A stretch of DNA of 36,406 nt from a bacterium (lineage in GTDB: Bacteria; Cyanobacteriota; Vampirovibrionia; Gastranaerophilales; Gastranaerophilaceae), in the NCBI GenBank assembly GCA_024408855.1, contig JAKSUQ010000019.1, forward strand, positions 1-36,406, read 5' to 3'. Shown here in pieces: positions 23,855 to 32,353 of this stretch. Under the pieces are notes generated by a model. It searched no databases. It worked only from the letters and a program-made list of their open reading frames with translations, and was not told the DNA's origin. Positions within the stretch are counted from its first letter, which is position 1, and each line of letters opens with the position of its first letter. The translations under genes and the position numbers were made by a program.

Positions 23855-26452
23855 TCATACAATTAACTTGCTAATTTCTTTTGCATATTGTTTAAAATGT
23901 TCAGCCATAAACGGGTACTTTTCACAATATTCTTCTTGAGTTATGTGTTTTAATTGTCTATCTGATGTTAGTATTATATGTCCTTGAGCATCACATTCAA
24001 TGATTTTGTTATTCTTTTCACCGTCAATTCTGTAATAATAAGTTTTTCCTTCGTCATAAACTTCTATACAATAATTAAACTTGTTTATTCCCCAAGGTGT
24101 GAGTGCTTTTGTAATTTGCAGTGTTTTTCCGTCAGAAGTGATAAACTTAAACTTTGCCGAAATAATTTTGTTGTTAGAACCTACATACGGAATTATATTT
24201 GCATTTCTTTCAGAAGGTTGTGTATCAAAAATTTTTGTAAGTATTCTGTACAATTCTGTGTTATTTATAAAATTACAATGAGTTGGAGATTTTGTTTGTG
24301 AGCTTGATTTCCGAGTTCTTTTATCTGTTGAAATTGTTTTCTTTTCTTTTTGTGTTTTAGATTTATTTATAAGTCTAACTTCTTCTTTTTCTTCTATTGA
24401 AGTTTTTTCTGAAAATTTTGATGCTTTTTGTGTTGCATATTGTAGAAAAATTTTGTTGATTTTATTAATTATTTTGCAAATATATGGCAACTTATATTCT
24501 GCAATATCTTCAATGCAGGCAAATTCTGTGTTTGTAGGGTTTATTTGATTTGAATGGTTTAAATCTTTCAATTTATAAACATATGGTTTGTTGTTAATTA
24601 TGAAACATTTTTTAAGTTTTTGTTTGCTTTCATCTTCAAATATAAATATTTTTATAATTTGACTGTTAGTTCTGTTTATAATTTCGTAGGTAAATGGTAT
24701 TGCAATGCGAGTTTTATTTTTTGCAAAAAATTCATTTTTTATTTGCTCAAACCATTTGGCACCGTGTTTTGTTTTTAATTTATTCAGTTGGGTGTTTGTA
24801 TCAAAAATTTCCTTTTTAATAGTTTCACTGATTTTTGTTGTTTCATTAATTTTAATTCGATTGTCTGTTTTAATTTCTGTATTTGCGTCAACATTTGGAA
24901 TGTTATGTTTTTGTTTACTTCTTTGTGTTGTACAAATTGTTTCATTATTAATAAAATTCAAATAATTTATTGTAGCGGATTTTATATTTTCACAAATTTC
25001 TTTCAAACCATTTTCTTGGATTTCTCTATCGGATATTATTTTTAAGTTATCATCTGTATAGGTTCTGGTTGTAATGCTTTTTAGTTTATAAAAAATTCCG
25101 TTTTGATCGATAACAAAGGAATTTATTATTTCATTTTTATCATTGTATAAATTTACTATGAATTGATCTTTTGTGTTTTTAGCATTTCCAACACATGCGT
25201 AGTGGCTGTATTTTGAATTTGTTAGTTTCCCGCATATAATTTCTCTTGGTCGTTTTTCCCAGTCATTATATATCGCCCTTTGAAGTTTCCTTATTTGATA
25301 GCCGTTATGAGTAACAAAAAATGCTTTTATCGTGTTGATATTGGCTATAATGGTTTTAGCGTCTGAGCTATCTAATCTTGTCGTTCTTTCTTCATTTTCT
25401 TCCGCCGATTTTTTAATACGCTTTTCGTTTCTTTCTGTAATATACGTTTTGTATGAATTTGTAATATTTTTTATTTTTTCAAAGAGATCAACTAAATTAT
25501 ACTTTTCAATTTCTTCTTCAGTTGAAAGAGCTATGTCTATATCTTTATATGTCATTTTTTGATGTTCAGATAATTTTTTTCGATTATATATTTTCCCGTT
25601 TGGTCTGATTATAAAAATTTTTATTGGCTTTTCTTGAGAGTCATGTATTGCAATTTTTATTGAATCTTTGTTGTTTTTCCCGTTTAATACGCTGTAGTTG
25701 TATAAATAATCGTTGTGAGAGAACAGTTTTGTATTAAAATCATATTTTATTTCATTATGTTTATTGAAAAATGTTTCTTTAGAATATCCTACCCAGGTAT
25801 TTGAATTCTTTCTGTTAATTTCTTCGATAGTTCTAATATTATTGATTACAGTATTAAGATCGTTTGTATTAATATGTTCATTTTGTTTTACGTTAAGGAT
25901 TTCCAAGCAACTTGAATAAACGTCTTTAACTGTATTTAAAATATTATCAAGGTATGTTGTATTGTTTGAAGTTTTTTTAAGTTGTTGTAATACGGATTGA
26001 GCTTCTCCGTTGATTTTCCACCTGTCTGTCAGTATTGTACTGTTTCCGTCTTTGTTGATACGAAAACGAATTATATTTTCATCTTTTTCTTTTTCCCCGA
26101 CGATAAATGAAAAAAGTTCATTATTGGGCTGTTTTTTGTATATTTGAGTCATCAATAAGGATAATTTAAAATTCGGTATAATTGAATTTAGAATGAAAGT
26201 GTGATATCCGCTCCTGTTAAATGTATCTTTATTGAACAGTTTTGTAAGTTGTGGAAATACGGATTTGTTTTTGTGAAAGACTTCATTAATTTTCGCATGT
26301 AAATCTGCAATTTCACTGATTTTAGTAAAATCGTCTCCGGAAACTTTAAATTGACCGACAGTTTTTGCTAAAGATAATTTTTGTGTTCCGATAGCTCTAA
26401 ATGCGGATTGTTGTTTTTTGTGTTGATTTAGATTGGTTGGATTTATATTCAT
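23855..26452 (-). CDS. Large modular-repeat protein, paralogue with five modules
   Basis: An 865-residue paralogue of the 718-residue protein just downstream. The order of conserved blocks is the same (FSFIVGEKEK, FIIRPNGKIYN, STEEEIEKYNL, VIDQNGIFYK, SDREIQENGL), but an additional module with FTYEIINRTNSQIIKIF... and IEDIAEYKLPYICKI is inserted before the Lys/Ser/Thr-rich linker. The length difference of 147 residues is about one module. N-terminal SAFRAIG (16-22) parallels TFKAQG of the paralogue. No signal peptide, membrane segment or enzyme motif is seen. I choose ATG 26452 because it aligns with the paralogue's start; a TTG ten codons upstream is open. There is no clear ribosome-binding site. 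Function unknown. Confidence 0.75.
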   Translation of the reverse strand: MNINPTNLNQHKKQQSAFRAIGTQKLSLAKTVGQFKVSGDDFTKISEIADLHAKINEVFHKNKSVFPQLTKLFNKDTFNRSGYHTFILNSIIPNFKLSLLMTQIYKKQPNNELFSFIVGEKEKDENIIRFRINKDGNSTILTDRWKINGEAQSVLQQLKKTSNNTTYLDNILNTVKDVYSSCLEILNVKQNEHINTNDLNTVINNIRTIEEINRKNSNTWVGYSKETFFNKHNEIKYDFNTKLFSHNDYLYNYSVLNGKNNKDSIKIAIHDSQEKPIKIFIIRPNGKIYNRKKLSEHQKMTYKDIDIALSTEEEIEKYNLVDLFEKIKNITNSYKTYITERNEKRIKKSAEENEERTTRLDSSDAKTIIANINTIKAFFVTHNGYQIRKLQRAIYNDWEKRPREIICGKLTNSKYSHYACVGNAKNTKDQFIVNLYNDKNEIINSFVIDQNGIFYKLKSITTRTYTDDNLKIISDREIQENGLKEICENIKSATINYLNFINNETICTTQRSKQKHNIPNVDANTEIKTDNRIKINETTKISETIKKEIFDTNTQLNKLKTKHGAKWFEQIKNEFFAKNKTRIAIPFTYEIINRTNSQIIKIFIFEDESKQKLKKCFIINNKPYVYKLKDLNHSNQINPTNTEFACIEDIAEYKLPYICKIINKINKIFLQYATQKASKFSEKTSIEEKEEVRLINKSKTQKEKKTISTDKRTRKSSSQTKSPTHCNFINNTELYRILTKIFDTQPSERNANIIPYVGSNNKIISAKFKFITSDGKTLQITKALTPWGINKFNYCIEVYDEGKTYYYRIDGEKNNKIIECDAQGHIILTSDRQLKHITQEEYCEKYPFMAEHFKQYAKEISKLIV
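23868..24268. repeat. 401-bp direct repeat, copy B (last module of the 865-aa protein)
   Basis: Partner of 21499-21899. It covers the coding sequence from NNTELYRIL to the end EISKL; beyond it this copy ends I-V-stop while copy A stops at once. The near-identity against diverged flanks points to recent gene conversion or module transfer. Confidence 0.92.
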
Positions 26453-26612
26453 AGCAATTATGAAAATGTATGTAAATATCAAAATTTGCTGAAAACAATT
26501 AATTGTAAAGTTATATTAAGAAATTCCCGTTAAAATTCTTAAATATAGCAATTTTTATAAAGAAAAATACTTTATATAAGTAAGGTTAGATTAAAAGTAG
26601 GTTAGGTTTTTT

Positions 26613-27239
26613 ATGATTAACAACATCACAGGTGTTGACGCCCGTTTTCAAATGGGCGTCGCCAAAACGGCACAGTCGCATTATAGTACTCCAATACCAC
26701 CGATTTTGGGGTTTAAGACTCCGAAGTTAGGGCTGAAAGCGACACTTAGAGTTAATAAATTCAAACGACGGGATGGAATTGTTATTGTAGGAGATATTGA
26801 TGACGATTATGTAGAAGTTGTTGAGGAAGAAATAGATGACGGAAATTCTTTGGATGATAATGTAAATTTCTTTCAAGCAATGGGAAAGCGAAAAAGAAAA
26901 TTAAAATACTTAAAAGAATGTTATGTGATAGACTATATACAGGCCCCTCAAGTGAGATGCGGTTTGGGTACACAAGCGATAAAGGGGCTTGCGGAAAAGG
27001 CTATGTTTGATGATAAAATACAGGGGCGAATTGTTACATTTTCTGCACCCTTGTGCAATGAGTCTTCACCGGCACAATTCTTTTATAAACTTGGGTTTAG
27101 GTTTGTGGAGCAAAGTGCAAATGAACATATAAAGGACTGTTTAATCAAAAATATTCCTGATTTGCCTGCACAAACTGGTATGATGTATTTGCCAAAAGAG
27201 AATTTACAAAAATTGTTAAGATACGGAGATTTATTTTAA
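26613..27239 (+). CDS. GNAT-like N-acetyltransferase domain protein
   Basis: A 208-residue protein. The C-terminal part (about 98-175) has a GNAT core: a beta strand ECYVIDYIQAP followed by the acetyl-CoA pyrophosphate loop QVRCGLGTQAIKGLAEKA (113-130; Q/R-x2-G-x-G/A form), and PAQFFYKLGFRFVE (about 153-166), the typical last strand-helix of the fold. The first 90 residues are family-specific, with an acidic stretch (VEVVEEEIDDGNSLDD) and a polar N-terminus. The acetyl acceptor is unknown. An AGGTTAGG site lies upstream of the ATG. It is divergent from the 865-residue gene and followed after one base by the next small gene, so the pair forms an operon. Confidence 0.75.
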   Translation: MINNITGVDARFQMGVAKTAQSHYSTPIPPILGFKTPKLGLKATLRVNKFKRRDGIVIVGDIDDDYVEVVEEEIDDGNSLDDNVNFFQAMGKRKRKLKYLKECYVIDYIQAPQVRCGLGTQAIKGLAEKAMFDDKIQGRIVTFSAPLCNESSPAQFFYKLGFRFVEQSANEHIKDCLIKNIPDLPAQTGMMYLPKENLQKLLRYGDLF

Positions 27240-27240
27240 G

Positions 27241-27471
27241 TTGAATAATATAGATGAAGTTCAAAATATTAATTCATATTATAGTGACGTTGCAAAGATA
27301 AAGCCACAACAAAGAATTGTTGTGAATGCACCCGATAATATTCCGCAATATCAACTTTTTAATGATACAGTAGCCAATGAAAAATTGTCGAATTTAGAAG
27401 CAGATATTTATGTTAAGAAAGAGAATGCTACTCCTCCAACTAAAAAAAAGAAAAAATTCGGAATATTTTAA
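27241..27471 (+). CDS. Small lysine-tailed protein of unknown function
   Basis: A 76-residue polar protein with TTG as start (27241); no in-frame ATG exists near the beginning. GGAG stands about 12 nt upstream, and the stop of the GNAT gene is one base away, so coupling is likely. There is no signal peptide. The C-terminus is Pro-Pro-Thr then five lysines and FGIF. No family is recognised. It probably functions with the GNAT protein, as judged from the tight spacing only. Confidence 0.6.
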   Translation: MNNIDEVQNINSYYSDVAKIKPQQRIVVNAPDNIPQYQLFNDTVANEKLSNLEADIYVKKENATPPTKKKKKFGIF

Positions 27472-27569
27472 ACAAAAATATTTATGGTAATATTATAGAG
27501 GAATGAGGAAAATAAAGTATTTTGTATAAATATTTTATTTAACTGTTCGATTTTTAAGGAGAAGTTTGC

Positions 27570-29414
27570 ATGTGCGGAATTGTTGGATATATTGGTAATA
27601 AATCAGCGTTGGATATTTTGTTGGATGGATTGACCAATTTGGAATACAGAGGATATGATTCGGCAGGAATTGCAGTAAATGTTGATAATCAGGTCGAATT
27701 ATACAAAGCGGAAGGTAAATTGCAAAATCTTAAAGATGTAACTGCTTTAAATAGAGCTCATATAGAAAAGTCCACAATTGGAATTGGTCATATACGTTGG
27801 GCAACACATGGTGCTCCGACAAAAACAAATGCACATCCTCATTCGTGTAATTGCGGACGGGTGGCGATAGTTCATAATGGAATTATTGAAAACTATAAGG
27901 AGCTAAGGGCAAAACTTGAAAAACAAGGTTGTGTTTTTCGTTCGCAAACTGATACTGAAACTGTTGCTCATTTAATTGCTTCAAAGTTTGCTAACACCAA
28001 GGATTTGGCGGAAGCGGTGAAATTAGCATCAAAGGAAATTGAGGGAGCATATGCTCTTTGTGTAATCCATCAGGATGTTAAGGATACAATAATTGCTACA
28101 AGAAGAAACGCTCCTTTGCTTGTTGGTATTGGTGAGGGAGAGTATTATATTGCATCTGATGTCCCGGCAATAATAAAATATACAAAGAAAGCAATGTATC
28201 TTGATGATAATCAAATAGCAGTTTTGACTCCAAATTCCATGAAGCTGATTGATATTGATAACAATGCACTTACTCCTAAAATTGAAGAATTACCTTGGGA
28301 ACCTGTTGCATTGAGCAAAATGGGTTATAAACATTTTATGCTCAAAGAAATTCACGAACAACCGAATGTTGTTCGAAATGTACTTGCCGGTAAATTGAGA
28401 GCTATCGACGAAAATGTAATATTGAATGAAGTTACACTTGATAAAGACAGAATTAAAAATTTGAACAGAATACAAATCGTTGCATGCGGTACTTCTTTGC
28501 ATGCTGCAATGGTCGGGAAATATATAATTGAACAGTATTGCGGAATAGTTGTAGATGTTGAACCATCAAGCGAATATATTTACAGAAAAACTATTACGGA
28601 TAAAAATACTCTTGTTATTGGGGTTTCTCAGTCAGGTGAAACTGCTGACACAATAACGGCAATACGTCAGGCAAAAAGCAAAGGATCTCATATTTTAATT
28701 ATAACAAACAGACCTGATTCTACAATGGCGAGAGAGGCTGATAGCTTAATCCCTGTAAGTGCGGGAATTGAGGTTTCTGTTGCTGCAACAAAGTCATATA
28801 TGGCACAAGTGATTTCGTTTTACTTGTTGGCAATTTATATGGCAGAAATAAAAGGCAGTGTTGCTGTACAGGATTTGGAACGGTTGAAAAAAGAACTTGT
28901 TTTATTGCCTCAAAAAATTGAAAAAGTGCTCTCGCATAAAGAGGACGTTCAAGTTTGTGCAAGAAAATTTGCTAATTCTAAAGATTTTATATTTATTGCG
29001 AGGGGGATTAATTTCCCAACAGCATTAGAAGGGGCATTAAAGTTAAAAGAGATAAGTTATATTAATGCAACCGGATATACGGCAGGGGAACTCAAGCATG
29101 GTCCGATCGCAATGTTGGATGAATCAATGCCTGTATTGTCAATCTTGGTGAAAGGCGGAGTTTATGAGAAAATTCTTTCAAATTCTGAGGAAGCTAAAGC
29201 TCGGAATGCAAGGATGATAGCACTTACAAACTCAGAGGATACAAAATTGACTGATTTGTTTGAATGCATTATTCGTATTCCTGAAATTGATGAAATGCTT
29301 TCTCCTGCCTTGGCGATTGTACCTTTGCAGCTATTAGCTTATTATATTTCGGAATTTTTAGGAAAAGATGTCGACCAGCCGAGAAATTTGGCTAAGTCGG
29401 TAACAGTTGAGTAA
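27570..29414 (+). CDS. glmS: Glutamine-fructose-6-phosphate aminotransferase (isomerizing)
   Basis: Makes glucosamine-6-phosphate from fructose-6-phosphate and glutamine, the entry to cell-wall and lipopolysaccharide amino sugars. The 614-residue product starts MCGIVGYIGN, with Cys2 becoming the N-terminal nucleophile of the class II amidotransferase domain (to about 240: NLEYRGYDSAG, HIRWATHG, HNGIIENY). Two SIS sugar-isomerase domains follow (CGTSLHAAM...; SQSGETADTITAI; GALKLKEISYINATGYTAGE), and the chain ends DQPRNLAKSVTVE as usual. AAGGAGAAG precedes the ATG. No glmS ribozyme is present in the roughly 98-nt upstream spacer. Confidence 0.98.
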   Translation: MCGIVGYIGNKSALDILLDGLTNLEYRGYDSAGIAVNVDNQVELYKAEGKLQNLKDVTALNRAHIEKSTIGIGHIRWATHGAPTKTNAHPHSCNCGRVAIVHNGIIENYKELRAKLEKQGCVFRSQTDTETVAHLIASKFANTKDLAEAVKLASKEIEGAYALCVIHQDVKDTIIATRRNAPLLVGIGEGEYYIASDVPAIIKYTKKAMYLDDNQIAVLTPNSMKLIDIDNNALTPKIEELPWEPVALSKMGYKHFMLKEIHEQPNVVRNVLAGKLRAIDENVILNEVTLDKDRIKNLNRIQIVACGTSLHAAMVGKYIIEQYCGIVVDVEPSSEYIYRKTITDKNTLVIGVSQSGETADTITAIRQAKSKGSHILIITNRPDSTMAREADSLIPVSAGIEVSVAATKSYMAQVISFYLLAIYMAEIKGSVAVQDLERLKKELVLLPQKIEKVLSHKEDVQVCARKFANSKDFIFIARGINFPTALEGALKLKEISYINATGYTAGELKHGPIAMLDESMPVLSILVKGGVYEKILSNSEEAKARNARMIALTNSEDTKLTDLFECIIRIPEIDEMLSPALAIVPLQLLAYYISEFLGKDVDQPRNLAKSVTVE

Positions 29415-29424
29415 CGGAAAATTT

Positions 29425-30865
<1,441 letters not shown>

Positions 30866-30888
30866 TATTTGAAACAAATATGTATATT

Positions 30889-30922
30889 AAAAAAGGTTTT
30901 TTGAAGTCAAAAAACCTTTTTT
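30889..30922 (+). terminator. Rho-independent terminator after ahcY
   Basis: A 14-bp stem (AAAAAAGGTTTTTT with its complement) closed by a loop of about 6 nt and ending in T6, 24 nt after the ahcY stop. It ends the glmS-ahcY transcript. Confidence 0.9.
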
Positions 30923-30972
30923 ATTTATAAAATACTTTCTGTAAATATAATCAATAAAACACCCTTTTTTAC

Positions 30973-31019
30973 TCAATCATTGATTGAAAAGTTCAGTATA
31001 TTGTTTTTTTTTGGGGGGG
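30973..31019. repeat. Palindrome followed by a T9-G7 homopolymer tract
   Basis: A perfect dyad TCAATCA-T-TGATTGA lies at 30973-30987. Nine T (31004-31012) and seven G (31013-31019) then run to within 8 bases of the stop codon of the minus-strand ribbon-helix-helix gene. Long homopolymers like this are prone to slippage, but this one lies outside the coding sequence. It is not a normal terminator, since no T-run follows the dyad in the direction of the minus-strand gene. Confidence 0.6.
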
Positions 31020-31026
31020 AGGCTAA

Positions 31027-31215
31027 TTATCCTAACAGTTCTGTTAGTAAGCTGGCATGTTCTTCAGCTTTTTTGTTGTTTGATATTTTATTACGTTTGA
31101 TATAGACTCTCAATGCTTCTCGGATTAGCTCGCTTCTTGTTCTTTGTTCGCTTGTAGCTATGCTGTCAACCCTGTTCAAAAAGTCATTAGACATTGATAT
31201 TAATACTCTTGCCAT
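31027..31215 (-). CDS. Ribbon-helix-helix (CopG/Arc-type) DNA-binding protein
   Basis: A 62-residue transcription regulator. Residues 1-45 form the RHH fold: a beta strand ARVLISMSNDFLNRVDSIA, then a helix beginning at QRTRSELIREALRVYI, the classical S/T-R-S-E-x-I-R-x-A-x motif. Such dimers bind palindromic operators with the beta ribbon and are often autoregulators or antitoxins. No toxin-like partner gene is adjacent. GGAGGG lies 7 nt before the ATG, with a good promoter behind. It stands between ahcY and the two-component/flagellar operon, and could act on the dyads nearby (30973, 31283, 31388, 31465); this is not shown. Confidence 0.88.
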   Translation of the reverse strand: MARVLISMSNDFLNRVDSIATSEQRTRSELIREALRVYIKRNKISNNKKAEEHASLLTELLG

Positions 31216-31237
31216 AATATCCCTCCGTATTGTCTTT

Positions 31238-31265
31238 ATTATATCATGAAAACATTATATTTCAA
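31238..31265 (-). promoter_or_regulatory. Putative promoter of the ribbon-helix-helix gene
   Basis: On the minus strand TTGAAA (31265-31260) and TATAAT (31243-31238) have a 16-nt spacing. Start near 31231 gives a leader of about 16 nt containing GGAGGG. Confidence 0.7.
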
Positions 31266-31464
31266 TCATATATCACTTATATATTACATTTTGTAATGTT
31301 GAGATTTGGATGTGTTTTATTGTACCATAAATATTTTAAAAACCATATATACAGTTTAGTATCCTTAGATGATACTCCTCTTTTTCAACTACACTTTTTA
31401 TTGTAGTCAGAATATGAATTTGAAAATTATTATAAACGAATAATTATCGGATTTTAGGCTTAAT
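31266..31464. other. Divergent regulatory region with two dyads
   Basis: Gene-free AT-rich DNA between the RHH gene and the response-regulator operon. Two inverted repeats with TACA/TGTA half-sites are visible: ATTACA-3 nt-TGTAAT (31283-31297) and ACTACA-8 nt-TGTAGT (31388-31407). They may be operators. No additional open frame with a ribosome-binding site was found. Confidence 0.45.
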
Positions 31465-31484
31465 ATTGACCATATGGTCTATAT
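31465..31484 (+). promoter_or_regulatory. Shared flagellar operator element, copy 2
   Basis: ATTGACCATATGGTCTATAT contains a perfect 12-bp palindrome GACCATATGGTC (31468-31479). It is identical at 19 of 20 positions to the minus-strand element at 13178-13159 and sits about 140 nt before the response-regulator start. A half-site TTGACCAT recurs at 31513-31520, and a -10-like TAAGATAC (31552-31559) follows. Confidence 0.7.
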
Positions 31485-31624
31485 CTTTTTATCTATCAGA
31501 AATACCCTAAAATTGACCATTATATTGATGAAAGAATCATCTAAAAAGGGGTAAGATACATAGAGTAGGATGAGATGTAGATTATTTTAAGTATATAAAT
31601 AAGGGAGAAGAAAGAGGAGAGTGT

Positions 31625-32329
31625 ATGAGACGAGAGTTTAAGAAAAAATCAAAAATTTTACTTATTGATGACAACTATGAACATTTAGTAGGGATTAGAG
31701 AATTATTGAATTTGGAAGGGACTTTTGATGTAGTTGGTATTGCAACTAATGTTACAGTAGGCTTGAATTTGATTAAGAAATCTCAACCGGACATTGTTCT
31801 ATTGGATATGAATATGCCGGATAGAGATGGTTTGCAAGGTATTACCGAAATTGCTAAGTTGGATTTAGGTACAAAAGTATTGGCACTTTCGGGATATGAT
31901 GATGCTGATTTAATTTTTAGAGCAATGAAATTAGGAGCTAAGGGTTATGTTCTAAAAACTATGGCATCTGCACAATTAATATATGCGATAGAAGAAGTAA
32001 TTAACGGTAAAATTTATTTGCCATTAGCTCTTTCGTCAAGATTTTTCGAGTATTTTCAACAATCATTCAGAGAAGAAAGCGAAAAACAAACTTCTGATGA
32101 AGAAAATCTTTTGTCATACTTGACACAAAGAGAAGAAGAAGTATTGGAACTTTTAACTCAAGGTGTTACATATAAAGGTGTTGCAGGCAAATTATTTATA
32201 TCAGAAACAACAGTCAAAACCCACGTAAATAACATATTCCAGAAATTACAAGTAAACGACAGAACGCAAGCTGTTTTGTATGCCATAAATAATGGATTTT
32301 TGTCCAAAAAGGTAAAGATGGGTGTATAA
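31625..32329 (+). CDS. NarL/FixJ-family response regulator
   Basis: A 234-residue two-component output protein. The receiver domain (about 10-130) has the acidic pair Asp15/Asp16, the phosphorylation site Asp61 in VLLDMNMPD, Ser89 and Lys111 in VLKT. A linker leads to a LuxR-type helix-turn-helix (about 165-230: LTQREEEVLELLTQG, ISETTVKTHVNNIFQKL), which binds DNA as a dimer at inverted repeats. GAGGAGA precedes the ATG. It is followed after 24 nt by the kinase gene and then by flgB, flgC and fliE, so it is very likely the flagellar regulator; the dyad upstream is a natural candidate for its own site. Confidence 0.93.
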   Translation: MRREFKKKSKILLIDDNYEHLVGIRELLNLEGTFDVVGIATNVTVGLNLIKKSQPDIVLLDMNMPDRDGLQGITEIAKLDLGTKVLALSGYDDADLIFRAMKLGAKGYVLKTMASAQLIYAIEEVINGKIYLPLALSSRFFEYFQQSFREESEKQTSDEENLLSYLTQREEEVLELLTQGVTYKGVAGKLFISETTVKTHVNNIFQKLQVNDRTQAVLYAINNGFLSKKVKMGV

Positions 32330-32353
32330 AATTCGTTAGACGGATAATGAATT

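Noticed and set aside
21609..24301. Plus-strand frames of 107-108 codons inside the 401-bp repeats
   Set aside because: They are antisense to the modular proteins; being duplicated only reflects the DNA repeat. No start signals.
21492..26482. Insertion sequence or phage origin for the duplicated genes
   Set aside because: There is no transposase, terminal inverted repeat or target duplication; the repeats lie inside coding sequence, which fits gene conversion better.
27472..27569. glmS ribozyme upstream of glmS
   Set aside because: The spacer is only about 98 nt and AT-rich, without the conserved ribozyme core.
31027..31215. Antitoxin of a toxin-antitoxin pair
   Set aside because: The RHH protein could be an antitoxin by fold, but no toxin-sized gene is adjacent on the same strand, and the gene has its own promoter.
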